Of a stretch of DNA of 64,000 bases, positions 1 to 7,965 are shown in pieces. Position numbers and translations under genes: made by a program. Numbering within the stretch: position 1 is the stretch's first letter; every line of letters begins with the position of its first letter. Below the pieces are notes generated by a model that searched no databases, was not told the origin of the DNA, and saw nothing but the letters and a program-made list of their open reading frames with translations. Source of the stretch: Sphingopyxis sp. (GTDB taxonomy: Bacteria > Pseudomonadota > Alphaproteobacteria > Sphingomonadales > Sphingomonadaceae); the NCBI RefSeq assembly GCF_016793825.1, contig NZ_JAEULM010000017.1:1-64000 (forward strand). The letters run 5' to 3'.

Positions 1-141
1 TGCGCGCGCCTCCGGTCGGGCTACGCCCGCCCTCCGCCGCACGCAGCGCAAGGCCATCTTCAACAAACCAGCATCATATTATCCGAAAAGGGGGTCCCTC
101 TTCGACGCCGATCGGGGGTCCCTTTTGAACGCCGTTTGACA
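1..141. mobile_element. Terminal fragment of an IS21-family insertion sequence
   Basis: Two near-identical 21-base repeats (90-110 and 114-134, each beginning GGGGGTCCCT and ending ACGCCG) lie 24 bases apart, and the block closes with TTTGACA at 135-141. Multiple short direct repeats next to a TG...CA terminus are typical of IS21-family ends. No istA or istB reading frame is visible in the 90 bases left of the repeats, so the body of the element would lie outside the window. The call rests on repeat architecture and remembered sequence style; an unrelated repeat is possible. Confidence 0.5.
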
Positions 142-855
142 CTTGATGCCTTCATTTTGGCGGAGCTGGGCATGACAATGTTGCCGACCCATGACGACAC
201 GCCATTTGCTATTAGCAGGTCGTCTTTGCGTAGCGGTGGCAAAATGTTTCCGAATTACTATCGCCCTGATCGTCGCCATGCCGTCGAGGAACTTCGACGT
301 CTGGGCGCCGATCTACTAGGCAATTTGGTGGATTTCATTCGCAATCAGCGCGCCATTTCGACTGACGATACGACCTATGTCGGCCTTGCCAATATCCGCT
401 CCAACACGGGCGAATTTATTGACGCTGAGGAAGAGGTTGGCGGAATGGTGTCCGTCTTCAATACCGGTGATGTCCTGTTTGCCAAGCTGAGGCCTTATCT
501 CAACAAGGTTTGGGTTGCCGATCGGCCTGGTGTCTGTTCTCCTGAATTTCACGTTTTGCGTCTGTCCTCTGGTGGACGCATTGAGTCCTCGGACTATCTG
601 GCGGCAGCGTTGCGCGCTTCGCCAACGTTGACACAGACCGTTCGAATGATGACCGGCAACACCCACCCTCGGTTGGCGCCTGAGGATGTTGCCGAATTGG
701 TCATCCCCGTCCCGTCACCTGCCGTCCAAAAGACTATTGCCGCCGAAGTCGATCGCCGCCGCACCGAGGCGCACCGCTTGCGCGCCGAGGCTCGCGTAGG
801 GTGGGCGGCGGCGCGTCAGGCGTTCGAGGATGCACTGCTGGGGCCGGCGGAATGA
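136..855 (+). CDS. Type I restriction specificity subunit (HsdS), 5'-truncated, one target-recognition domain
   Basis: HsdS subunits place a type I restriction-modification complex on its DNA target and normally carry two target-recognition domains (about 400 residues or more). Here only about 239 codons are open. One TRD-like unit is visible: a YYRP-type entry segment near residue 40, a VGLANIRS strand, the segment 'DVLFAKLRPYLNKV' and the exit segment 'LVIPVPSPAVQKTI', followed by a charged helix (about 195-235) like the HsdS spacer coiled coil. The TTG at 136 lies inside the IS end; the first ATG is at 172. It therefore looks like the 3' half of a gene cut by IS insertion. No hsdM or hsdR follows. 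The next gene starts inside its stop codon (ATGA). Confidence 0.7.
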   Translation: MTLDAFILAELGMTMLPTHDDTPFAISRSSLRSGGKMFPNYYRPDRRHAVEELRRLGADLLGNLVDFIRNQRAISTDDTTYVGLANIRSNTGEFIDAEEEVGGMVSVFNTGDVLFAKLRPYLNKVWVADRPGVCSPEFHVLRLSSGGRIESSDYLAAALRASPTLTQTVRMMTGNTHPRLAPEDVAELVIPVPSPAVQKTIAAEVDRRRTEAHRLRAEARVGWAAARQAFEDALLGPAE

Positions 856-1499
856 CGAAACTTCGCAATCTTGTCGCCGAAGTCGATGCAGCGCTTGACA
901 TCTATCTGGCCGGCCGCACCGGGCGGCAGTTCAATAAGGTCGCGTTCATTCTCGCAGATGATTGCTGCGAATTGGCGAGCAAGCTGTATTTGATTATGCA
1001 AAATCCGGGGTGGTCGGATGCACAGGGCAACGGCCGATTTAAGTCGTTCAGGACAGTAACGTCAGAAGTGCGTGCCGCGCTTCCTGCCACAGCGACTATC
1101 CTTGCCCGCATCGAAGCTCGGCGAGTGCGGCGTAATGGGTTCTTCCATTCGGCGGACTTGCTCGATCTGACTCTACAATCGCACGATGTAAATGACGCGA
1201 TGCGTGACATGCTCGATTATGGTGCGTTGCTTTTCGGTCAAGATTGGGCTGACGAAGTGACCGGAACAGGCAATATGGAAACTGCGGAGGTCATCCTCCG
1301 CCTTGATTGCGCCGCTCGCGCCGACCCCCGCATCGGCCCCAAGGTCTCTGACGTGTTCGCCAAACGCAAGCGAACCGAAAAGCAAAAGGCCAAAGGCTGC
1401 GAGGTCACGCATCACCCTGAGGACCATCACTTACGCCTCGCGATCCGCAACGGCGGCAAGGAACTGCGCGATCAATTGGCCGCATTGCTGCCGCCGTAG
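852..1499 (+). CDS. HEPN-like protein of unknown function, coupled to the HsdS fragment
   Basis: 215 residues, all-helical in appearance. Its ATG overlaps the stop of the HsdS fragment (ATGA), so the two were probably translated together. Residues 94-99 read R-N-G-F-F-H, which matches the R-N-x3-H form of the HEPN nuclease motif (R-x4-6-H), preceded by a basic stretch. The C-terminal third is charged (a KRKRTEKQKAK segment near residue 170) and could bind nucleic acid. HEPN proteins are common in defence islands as toxins or RNases; a role beside a restriction system would fit. The HEPN assignment is inference from one motif, and the family was not otherwise recognised. Confidence 0.6.
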   Translation: MTKLRNLVAEVDAALDIYLAGRTGRQFNKVAFILADDCCELASKLYLIMQNPGWSDAQGNGRFKSFRTVTSEVRAALPATATILARIEARRVRRNGFFHSADLLDLTLQSHDVNDAMRDMLDYGALLFGQDWADEVTGTGNMETAEVILRLDCAARADPRIGPKVSDVFAKRKRTEKQKAKGCEVTHHPEDHHLRLAIRNGGKELRDQLAALLPP

Positions 1500-1525
1500 A
1501 TGTCATTGGCGATCCGACTGGACGT

Positions 1526-1822
1526 TCATTTTTCCTCCGAGCGCGCGATCCGCACCGCGCATCGCGCCGGAATTTCGACGATGCCGCTTATCCGCAAATC
1601 CTTGCCGCCAACAAGCATCGCCGATCCGGCGAGGGCTTTGATGCAGTCGTCTTTGTGGATCGGGCGGCCGACCGACAGGCGGGTTTGCGTCCTGCCGGGC
1701 TCGAAGTCGGGGTAGTCGATCCAGCTGCCGTCGGGTTCGCGCGGCTGGATCCATTCGATCGCTACGGTGCGGGCGAAGCGGGCGGCGATGCGGCCCGCGC
1801 GGGCGTCGTCGAGGGGGCTCAT
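1526..1822 (-). CDS. Small unknown protein, coupled to the terminase-like gene
   Basis: 98 residues, not recognised. Its ATG overlaps the stop codon of the upstream gene (ATGA at 1819-1822), which sets the start and indicates a two-gene operon. It contains an 'IEWIQP' segment and a glycine/lysine-rich centre (VGGKDLRI), with no signal peptide or membrane segment. It converges on the HEPN-like gene with 26 bases between their ends. Confidence 0.6.
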   Translation of the reverse strand: MSPLDDARAGRIAARFARTVAIEWIQPREPDGSWIDYPDFEPGRTQTRLSVGRPIHKDDCIKALAGSAMLVGGKDLRISGIVEIPARCAVRIARSEEK

Positions 1823-3162
1823 GCTTCGCCTGCCGGCTGCGGCTGGTTCGTGTCGACGGCGGCGTTGACGGGGTCGCCGTTCGCCGCCCGCCCTGCCTTC
1901 CACGCCGCCCAGCTTTCTTCGCTGTAGGCGGCGTTCCATTCGCGTTCCAGTGCGGCGATCGTGTGTTCGATGCGGCGGCGGGTGCCGTCGCGTTCGCGGC
2001 CCGTGTCGCCGCCCCGCAGCGTCGTGTTGGCGAGGAAGCCGTGGGGGTGCTGGTAGATCGGCTGGCGCGCAGCTTGCCAGGACTCGGCGCGTTCGCGCAG
2101 GGTGTGGGCGGCGAGGCGCATGTCGCCGCGGGTGAGCTTGACGGTTGCCGGTGTGTCGGCGGTTGTGGGGGTGCCGGCGGTTGTGGGGGCGGGGTCGCTC
2201 TCGCCGGCTTCGCCTTCGATCAGATCGTCCGCATAGCGTTCAAACCAGATTTCGTCCTCCGCGCCGCCCTCGGTCCCGGGGACGTAGTCGGCGGGGGGCG
2301 GGTTCGGGCTCGACAGGTCGCCGCCTTCCTCCGCATCCCAGTCGATATTGCCGGACCCTGCGGCCAGCGGGATGATCATGTCGGGGTGGAACATGTGCCA
2401 TTCATGCTTCTGCGGGTTCGTATAGGCGTCCTCTTTGCGCACCGCGTCCCAGTCGGTGCCGGGGCCGGTGAGCATGTCCCATGCGGCGCGCTTGACCGGG
2501 TCGTGCGAGATCTTGCGCTGATAGGCGGTGCGGATGACGCGAAGGCGGTCGTCGAGGTCGGTCTCCTGCCGCCTGGCGCGCCGGTTGTGTTCGACCATCG
2601 CGGCCCGCCGCTCGGCTTCCCACTCGGCGCGCCATTTCTCGCGCAGGCGGCGGACCGCGTGCGGGATCGCGCTGGCGGGGCGACCATCGACGGGGTCGAT
2701 GCTGCCGAAATTCTCGGGAAAGCGGCTGGCGGCGATATGCTGCATCGCGCGAATGTTCGGGCGGCGCCGCTCGAGGATGACCTGTCCTCGCTTCGAGATC
2801 GTCTCGGGCACGCCATAGATGGCATATTCCATGAGCAGATCGGCGACGCGGCGCGCGCCCGCCTCGACCGCGCGGTCCCATGCCGCGGCGAAGCTCTCCG
2901 CGCCGGCGCGCTTGCGCAGCTGGTAGAGCGCGGACGTGCTGTGGCCGATCGCCTTCGCCGCCATGCTGACCGCGCCGGTCGCGGCGAGCCGGGCGATGAA
3001 GAGGCGCTGCTTCGTCGCGGTTATCCCGGTCCAGCGCTTGCTCTGGCGCGCGACGGGCGTGAATTCCAGCTCCTCGGGCAAGTCGTCGATCGCCGTCCGG
3101 TCCGCCGGATCGGGGTCGGCCGGCGTCGGAAGAGGCAGCGGCGGGAGGATTTCCTGCGACAT
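1819..3162 (-). CDS. Terminase-like helix-turn-helix protein, function unknown
   Basis: 447 residues. A proline/aspartate-rich N terminus is followed by a helix-turn-helix region at about residues 49-88 (TATKQRLFIARLAATG, AAKAIGHSTSALYQL), resembling the DNA-binding part of phage terminase small subunits, then a long charged helical region and an acidic linker near 300-350. The start at 3162 is chosen because AGGAG lies seven bases upstream; in-frame ATG codons further out lack a Shine-Dalgarno. It is the first gene of a pair with the 98-residue gene, and an XRE regulator lies 103 bases upstream on the same strand. It may be a prophage remnant or a small mobile module; no capsid, portal or integrase gene is present. 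Confidence 0.6.
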   Translation of the reverse strand: MSQEILPPLPLPTPADPDPADRTAIDDLPEELEFTPVARQSKRWTGITATKQRLFIARLAATGAVSMAAKAIGHSTSALYQLRKRAGAESFAAAWDRAVEAGARRVADLLMEYAIYGVPETISKRGQVILERRRPNIRAMQHIAASRFPENFGSIDPVDGRPASAIPHAVRRLREKWRAEWEAERRAAMVEHNRRARRQETDLDDRLRVIRTAYQRKISHDPVKRAAWDMLTGPGTDWDAVRKEDAYTNPQKHEWHMFHPDMIIPLAAGSGNIDWDAEEGGDLSSPNPPPADYVPGTEGGAEDEIWFERYADDLIEGEAGESDPAPTTAGTPTTADTPATVKLTRGDMRLAAHTLRERAESWQAARQPIYQHPHGFLANTTLRGGDTGRERDGTRRRIEHTIAALEREWNAAYSEESWAAWKAGRAANGDPVNAAVDTNQPQPAGEA

Positions 3163-3265
3163 ATTTGCTCCTGTGGTTCGATAAATTTGCATCAACGAAC
3201 CATATGGGAACAATGTAGGAAAGCGAATCGTGCGGGACGCGGGGAGGGGCGCGTGGGGAGGGGCG

Positions 3266-3670
3266 TCAGACCTCGATGACGATCTTTACTTTTTCGGGGG
3301 CGATTCCGGCGGCCTTTGCGATCTCTATCCGTGCGCGGGCGACCAGATGTTGAAAATCCTGCGGTGCGGGCGCGCGGGCGGGTTCGGTCAGCGTGGACAA
3401 CCCGACCTCGAGCGCGCTGGCGAGCGCATGCAGCCGCGCGCGTTTCGGCTGCGACCGGTCCTGTTCCCAATAGCAGACCGCGGTCATGCTGACGCCCAGC
3501 CGCTGCGCCAGATCGGCCTGCGTCAGCGCGGCGATCCGGCGCAGCCGCGCGAGTCGCTCGCCAAAGCTTTCGACGTGGGGCGCGACCGCGACCAATGCGG
3601 CCTCTTCGGGCGGGAGGTCGTCCAGCGGGAGGGCGCCGGGGGTGGCGGGAGACAGGGGGGCATTGTGCAA
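3266..3670 (-). CDS. XRE-family helix-turn-helix transcriptional regulator
   Basis: 134 residues with a Cro/C1-type HTH at about residues 36-92 (FGERLARLR, LTQADLAQRLGVSMTAVCYWE). The C-terminal tail (about 95-134) has no recognised domain. It sits upstream of the terminase-like gene on the same strand and may control that module. The upstream region to 3886 is relatively AT-rich, as expected of a promoter, but no operator could be fixed. Confidence 0.85.
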   Translation of the reverse strand: MHNAPLSPATPGALPLDDLPPEEAALVAVAPHVESFGERLARLRRIAALTQADLAQRLGVSMTAVCYWEQDRSQPKRARLHALASALEVGLSTLTEPARAPAPQDFQHLVARARIEIAKAAGIAPEKVKIVIEV

Positions 3671-3886
3671 GGAGGCGACCTTTTATCCGGTTTCGATGCC
3701 CCCGGCCTATCCTGTTAAGATTCGCGCGACTTTCAACATTTCCCAATATTTCATCGGATCGCCGATCGGGCTTCGCACCGTCGGGGATGTTGCAGCGACG
3801 GCGGGAGCGAGGTTGCGGGGCGCGGCGCGGCCGGTTAGCCTGCATGGGTCGCAGCCCGCCCGCCGCGACCGCTGTACAAAGGGGAT

Positions 3887-4519
3887 ATGCCCGTGGCCCA
3901 TGCCCGCGCCCGCCCGCTCGACGGCATTGTCGTGCATAGCGTGCTGAATGACGGCACGGCGGTGTGCCTGCGCACGATTACCCCCGACGACGAAGCGCTG
4001 ATCCGCGAGGGGATCGCGAAGCTGTCCGACGGCGCCCGGTATCTGCGCTTTTTCTCCGCGGCGCCGGCGCTTCCCGACGAGGTGCTGCACCGGCTCGCCG
4101 CAGTCGACGGGCACGACCATATCGCGTGGGGCGCGATCTGCAGCGACTGCCCGGGGGAGCCCGCGATCGGCGCGGTCCATGCCGTGCGCTATCCCGACGA
4201 GGCGGATGGGACGGAGCGGCGCGTCGGCGAATATTCGGTCGCGGTGCTCGACGCCTTTCACGGCAAGGGGCTGGCGCGGATGATGACGGCGGCGCTGCTC
4301 GTCGATTGCCGTGCCGCAGGGCTGGCGGTGCTCGACGTTCATACGCTGTCGGAAAATCGGGCGGCGGTGAGCCTGGTTCATGCGCTGGGCGCAAGCTGGA
4401 AGAGCGAGAGCGCGGGGGTGGCGGAATATGCCCTCGATGTCGGGCGCGCGCTGGCGGCGCTGCGTGCCGATACCGACGCGCGCGGGGTGCAGGATGTGCT
4501 GGCGCAATTGGGGGCGTAG
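3887..4519 (+). CDS. GNAT-family N-acetyltransferase
   Basis: 210 residues with one GNAT fold. The acetyl-CoA pyrophosphate-binding loop is visible at 125-130 (H-G-K-G-L-A, the Q/RxxGxG/A motif), after the strand VGEYSVAVLD. The N-terminal segment 'LRTITPDDEALI' is the usual GNAT entry. The start has AAGGGGA five bases upstream. The substrate cannot be read from sequence; the segment 'LSDGARYLRFF' (47-56) resembles the acetyltransferase domain attached to ADP-forming acyl-CoA synthetases (Pat-type protein acetyltransferases), so protein lysine acetylation is possible. It stands alone between divergent and convergent neighbours and ends before a strong hairpin. Confidence 0.85.
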   Translation: MPVAHARARPLDGIVVHSVLNDGTAVCLRTITPDDEALIREGIAKLSDGARYLRFFSAAPALPDEVLHRLAAVDGHDHIAWGAICSDCPGEPAIGAVHAVRYPDEADGTERRVGEYSVAVLDAFHGKGLARMMTAALLVDCRAAGLAVLDVHTLSENRAAVSLVHALGASWKSESAGVAEYALDVGRALAALRADTDARGVQDVLAQLGA

Positions 4520-4527
4520 CGGCTGGT

Positions 4528-4566
4528 CTCTCCCGCCGCGAGGGGTCGCTTCTCGCGGCGGGAGAG
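4528..4566 (+). terminator. Hairpin after the acetyltransferase gene
   Basis: A 15-base perfect inverted repeat (CTCTCCCGCCGCGAG and its complement) with a 9-base loop lies eight bases after the stop of the acetyltransferase gene. There is no T-tract, so it is either a weak terminator or an mRNA-stabilising stem. Confidence 0.5.
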
Positions 4567-4687
4567 TGTAAGGTTGCGGCCGAAGCATCGCCTCCCCACG
4601 CCCGGCGTTTAGACCGGGCGCCATGACGGCGCGGTGACATGGATCACAAAAATCGAAAATGGTGCGGATGCTGGCTCCGCAGGCACG

Positions 4688-4722
4688 AAAAAGGGCGCCG
4701 GGACAGGTCCGGCGCCCTTTTT
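4688..4722. terminator. Bidirectional rho-independent terminator
   Basis: AAAAAGGGCGCCGG, six-base loop, CCGGCGCCCTTTTT. The A- and T-tracts on both sides let it work in either direction; it lies 20 bases after the lipoprotein stop and downstream of the acetyltransferase. Confidence 0.85.
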
Positions 4723-4742
4723 GCTGTCCTTTCGGGACAGGC

Positions 4743-5027
4743 TTATTTCTTCGCGGGGTCGGCGGCCGGGGTCTTGCCGACTTCCGACGGGGCGATCTCG
4801 CCCTTGTCGTCGATGGCGTTCGCCTTTTCCTCGCCGGCCGCTTCGACCGCGTCGGCCCGGGCTTCGGTCGCTTCCTTGGCGGGGCCTTCGGGCATCGCGT
4901 CGGCCTGGGCGTCGATGGCGTCGGCCTTGGCTTCGGCCTGGTCCTCGACCTGATCGGCCTGCTTGCTCTGGCAGGCGCCGAGCGCGAGGGCCGAGGCGGC
5001 GGTAAGGGCGATGATCGTCTTGCGCAT
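4743..5027 (-). CDS. Small Ala/Asp-rich lipoprotein
   Basis: 94 residues. A signal peptide ends in the lipobox L-G-A-C (C19), so the mature protein should be lipid-anchored in the envelope. The mature part is a low-complexity, mostly helical, acidic chain rich in Ala, Asp, Glu and Gln with short quasi-repeats (QAEAKADAIDAQADA), as in small entericidin- or Lpp-like structural lipoproteins. It is monocistronic, with its own terminator. A near-EcfG promoter (GCAAC-N16-CGTT, one mismatch to GGAAC) sits on its strand at 5062-5086, 35 bases before the start, hinting at stress induction. Confidence 0.8.
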   Translation of the reverse strand: MRKTIIALTAASALALGACQSKQADQVEDQAEAKADAIDAQADAMPEGPAKEATEARADAVEAAGEEKANAIDDKGEIAPSEVGKTPAADPAKK

Positions 5028-5154
5028 ATCGAGTTCTCTCCAATGATTGACTCAGGCGCTCAACGCCGGGCAGCCCTCGGAGTTGCACGGGCGGGGTCGA
5101 ATTCCCGAATCCCGCACGGGTTTTTGGCGGAAATCCGCGGCATCGGCGCGGCGC

Positions 5155-5183
5155 AAAAAAGAGGGCGCCCGCAGGCGCCCTCC
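5155..5183 (-). terminator. Rho-independent terminator of sciP
   Basis: Read on the minus strand: GAGGGCGCC, short loop, GGCGCCCTC followed by TTTTTT. It lies about 30 bases after the sciP stop. Confidence 0.85.
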
Positions 5184-5214
5184 CGATAACCCTTGCGGGT
5201 GCGTCCTTCCGCTC

Positions 5215-5520
5215 TCAGAAGCGCTGCTGGCGCTCGTAGAGGTCGCGATAGTGCTGGATGCGCGTGACGCGCAGCCCCGGCATGCCGCTGCGGTCGATCG
5301 ACCGCTGCCAGCCGGCGAATTCCTCGAGCGTCAGGCCGTAGCGTTCGCAGACTTCGTCAACGGTCAGCAGCCCGCCGTTGACCGCCGCGACGACCTCTGC
5401 CTTGCGGCGCACAACCCAGCGGGTCGTCGTCGGCGGCGGCAGCGAATCGAGCGTCAGCGGTTCGCCGAGCGGACCGATAACCTGAGCGGGCCGGATTTTC
5501 TGATTCTCGATCATGTTCAT
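5215..5520 (-). CDS. sciP: SciP, CtrA inhibitor (DUF1153)
   Basis: 101 residues. SciP is a small helix-turn-helix protein that binds DNA and the cell-cycle regulator CtrA and blocks activation of CtrA-dependent promoters in alphaproteobacteria. The DUF1153 hallmark is intact: 'PLTLDSLPPP' followed by 'RWVVRRKAEVVAAV', an HTH with 'LTVDEVCERYGLTLEEF' and the ending 'LRVTRIQHYRDLY'. The start at 5520 overlaps the stop of the upstream gene (ATGA); a second ATG lies at 5514. It is followed by a terminator, so it is the last gene of a two-gene operon. Confidence 0.93.
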   Translation of the reverse strand: MNMIENQKIRPAQVIGPLGEPLTLDSLPPPTTTRWVVRRKAEVVAAVNGGLLTVDEVCERYGLTLEEFAGWQRSIDRSGMPGLRVTRIQHYRDLYERQQRF

Positions 5521-5900
5521 TCCATATTGTCTTCGTCGTGGGGGATCGGTTGGACCGACCCCCAAGGCTCTATATCAGCGGAGTTCAACATCGGCTGAAA
5601 CCCTCTGGTAAACAGGCTATTCATAGTTTCGGGCAGGTCGTTCGCTTCGTCGGACAGATCGAAGAAACGAACCGGCCGAACGGCGTCCTGTTCGGTCGCC
5701 GCAGGGGCCGCGGCCAGAAAATGGCTGAGGGCGTTAACCCGCTCCGCATGCACCGCGCGAGTCGCCTGCGCTTTCAGCATCCGCACCGTCGGCAGCGCCG
5801 CCTGCCGCGCCGCCGATACCGCCAGCAGGATATCGAAGCCGGGGCTTTCCAGGCCTGCCGCGCCGGAGAGCTGCGGGATATTTGACGGGTTAGCGTTCAT
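5517..5900 (-). CDS. Unknown protein co-transcribed with sciP
   Basis: 127 residues, not recognised. A helical N-terminal half (about 20-75, rich in Ala/Leu) is followed by an acidic, probably disordered tail (FDLSDEANDLPETMNSLF, PHDEDNME). Its stop overlaps the sciP start, so translation is probably coupled. Codon use matches its surroundings. A weak Shine-Dalgarno leaves the start uncertain. Confidence 0.6.
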   Translation of the reverse strand: MNANPSNIPQLSGAAGLESPGFDILLAVSAARQAALPTVRMLKAQATRAVHAERVNALSHFLAAAPAATEQDAVRPVRFFDLSDEANDLPETMNSLFTRGFQPMLNSADIEPWGSVQPIPHDEDNME

Positions 5901-6032
5901 GCTGCCGGTCTAGCGCCGAGGGCCTAAGGTCCCGTAAATGCCTGTTTCAGCACCTGTTAGCGAAGCTTAACTTGCGTCAATATCTTGACAGGCGGCGCAG
6001 AAAAGCTGGCATTTTCGGGTCCGCATCCCTAG

Positions 6033-7181
6033 ATGGCGCCGACCATGATCGACATGATTTCCGCCCCAGCCGCCTCTGCGCAGGCCGACTTTCAGTTAAG
6101 TGGACCCCTGAAGGACCGCCGAATCGTCGTCGCGATGTCGGGCGGAGTCGATTCGAGCGTCGTCGCGGCACTGGCCGCGCGGTCGGGCGCCGAGGTCATC
6201 GGGGTGACGCTCCAGCTCTATGATCATGGCGCGAAGGCAAAGCGCGTCGGTGCGTGCTGCGCGGGGCAGGATATCCGCGATGCGCGGGCGGTCGCCGACC
6301 GCCTGGGCTTCGCGCATCATGTCCACGACCATGAAAGCCGCTTTCGCGACACGGTGATCGACCAGTTCGCCGACGAATATCTTGCGGGCCGCACGCCGAT
6401 CCCCTGCGTGCGCTGCAACATGGGTGTTAAGTTCACAGACCTGTTCAAGTTGGCGAAGGATCTGGGCGCCGACTGTCTGGCGACCGGCCATTATGTCCGG
6501 CGCATCATGGGACCCGCCGGCGCCGAACTGCACCGCGCGGTCGATCCGGCGCGCGACCAGAGCTATTTCCTGTTCGCAACGACGCAGGATCAGCTCGACT
6601 TCCTGCGCTTTCCGCTGGGCGGGCTGGAGAAGAGCGTCGTTCGCGAGATCGCGCGCGACCTGGGTCTGGGTGTCGCGGGCAAGCCCGACAGCCAGGACAT
6701 CTGTTTCGTCCCCGACGGCGATTATGCGACGCTGGTCCGCAAACTGCGCCCCGAGGCGGACGATCAGGGCGCGATCGTCCATGTCGATGGCACGGTGCTG
6801 GGCGCGCACAAGGGCCTGATCCACTATACGGTCGGCCAGCGGCGCGGGATCGAGATCGGCGGGCAGGCCGAGCCGCTGTACGTCGTGCGCCTCGACGCGG
6901 CAAAGCAGGAGGTCGTGGTCGGACCGCGCCGCGCGCTTGCCGTATCGGGCGCGCGACTGACCGAAGCCAACTGGCTTGCCGAGGTCGAGGGCCGTTCCGT
7001 GCTGGCGAAGGTGCGCAGCATGGCGAGGCCGGTGCCGGCGCAGGTCGCGGGCGACCGGCTGGTCTTCGCGGCGCCCGAATATGGCGTGGCGCCGGGACAG
7101 GCGGCGGTGCTGTACGACGCGGCCGACGAAAGCCGCGTGCTGGGCGGCGGCTGGATCGACGAGACGTTCCCCGCGAAATGA
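6033..7181 (+). CDS. mnmA: tRNA-specific 2-thiouridylase MnmA
   Basis: MnmA makes the 2-thio group of uridine 34 in tRNA(Lys), tRNA(Glu) and tRNA(Gln), using ATP and sulfur relayed from a cysteine desulfurase. The PP-loop SGGVDSS lies at 36-42, the catalytic cysteine pair corresponds to C128 (in CVRCN) and C224 (in DSQDICF), and ATGHY (150-154) and DQSYFL (175-180) are conserved. At 382 residues it has a slightly long N terminus; ATG 6045 is another possible start. It stands alone; a TTGACA at 5984-5989 could be its -35, without a clear -10. Confidence 0.95.
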   Translation: MAPTMIDMISAPAASAQADFQLSGPLKDRRIVVAMSGGVDSSVVAALAARSGAEVIGVTLQLYDHGAKAKRVGACCAGQDIRDARAVADRLGFAHHVHDHESRFRDTVIDQFADEYLAGRTPIPCVRCNMGVKFTDLFKLAKDLGADCLATGHYVRRIMGPAGAELHRAVDPARDQSYFLFATTQDQLDFLRFPLGGLEKSVVREIARDLGLGVAGKPDSQDICFVPDGDYATLVRKLRPEADDQGAIVHVDGTVLGAHKGLIHYTVGQRRGIEIGGQAEPLYVVRLDAAKQEVVVGPRRALAVSGARLTEANWLAEVEGRSVLAKVRSMARPVPAQVAGDRLVFAAPEYGVAPGQAAVLYDAADESRVLGGGWIDETFPAK

Positions 7182-7252
7182 TTGCCCCCGCAGAATAGAT
7201 TGCACTTTTCCCGACGATGCCGCAGCCTGCGGGCAACAGAGGGAGACGATCG

Positions 7253-7672
7253 ATGGTCAACTGGGTCTTGCGCGGCGCCGTCCTGTTGTGGGCGCTTTTC
7301 TTCCTGATCGTCGGAGCGCGGGGGTTGCTAGACCCGGCGAGCTATACCGAGACGTTCGGCATCATCGTCGATGGCCCGGCGACCAACACGATCCGCGCCG
7401 ACCTGTCGTCCTTCTTCCTCGTCGCGTCGGGTGCAGCGGCGATCGGCGCGCTGGTGCCGGGATGGCTGCGCGCGCTGCTTGTCCCCGCCGCGCTTTATGG
7501 AACCGCACTGGCGGGCCGGCTGTTCGGCGTGGCGAGCGGCGATCCGGTCAATTCGGGGATCGTGCAGGCGATGATCATCGAAGCGCTGTCGGTGGCGCTG
7601 ATGGCGGGAAGCTGGTGGGTGCTGTCGCGGCCCGCCGTGGTGGCGGAGGTGCCGCCCGATACCGTGCACTGA
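7253..7672 (+). CDS. Four-helix integral membrane protein (DUF4345-like)
   Basis: 139 residues with four predicted membrane helices (about 4-22, 46-66, 70-88, 105-125). The segment 'GLLDPASYTETFGI' after helix 1 is typical of DUF4345-type proteins; function unknown. The start at 7253 has GAGGGAGA seven bases upstream and is preferred to the ATG at 7217. A strong inverted repeat follows. Confidence 0.75.
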   Translation: MVNWVLRGAVLLWALFFLIVGARGLLDPASYTETFGIIVDGPATNTIRADLSSFFLVASGAAAIGALVPGWLRALLVPAALYGTALAGRLFGVASGDPVNSGIVQAMIIEALSVALMAGSWWVLSRPAVVAEVPPDTVH

Positions 7673-7754
7673 GCGCAAAGGGGGCGGCGGCTGTTCGGCC
7701 GGTTGCGGGTAAGAATTCCTCCCCATCGCTGCGCGACAGGAAAGATATTCCTTA

Positions 7755-7829
7755 TCGTCATCCCGGACTTGATCCGGGATCCATTTCTGCAGTGCTGCTG
7801 TGGATCCCGGATCAAGTCCGGGATGACGA
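7755..7829. repeat. REP-like inverted repeat, TTGATC subtype
   Basis: A perfect 29-base inverted repeat (starting TCGTCATCCCGGACTTGATC) with a 17-base loop. Related copies lie at 14128-14223, 14577-14665, 17714-17793, 30998-31026 and 42623-42703. As RNA it folds into one long stem and may also act as a transcription end or stability element for the DUF4345 gene. Confidence 0.85.
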
Positions 7830-7965
7830 AGGTGAAGGACGAACCGCATCCCACGCCGTTCCTGCCTTTCGCTCCCACTCCGGATGCATTGACGGCAATC
7901 GACCGGTTGTGGACATTCGCTCTGCGCCCCATAAGGCTGCGTCGGTAGCATTTGGGAAAAGGGTA

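Noticed and set aside
1963-3279. 438-codon frame opposite the terminase-like gene
   Set aside because: Antisense shadow: no Shine-Dalgarno, low-complexity Gly/Arg/Val composition, while the minus-strand gene has a clear HTH and start.
5950-5972. Possible CtrA site upstream of the sciP operon (TTAA-GCTTCG-CTAAC on the minus strand)
   Set aside because: The spacer is one base short of the TTAA-N7-TTAA consensus, so it was not called.
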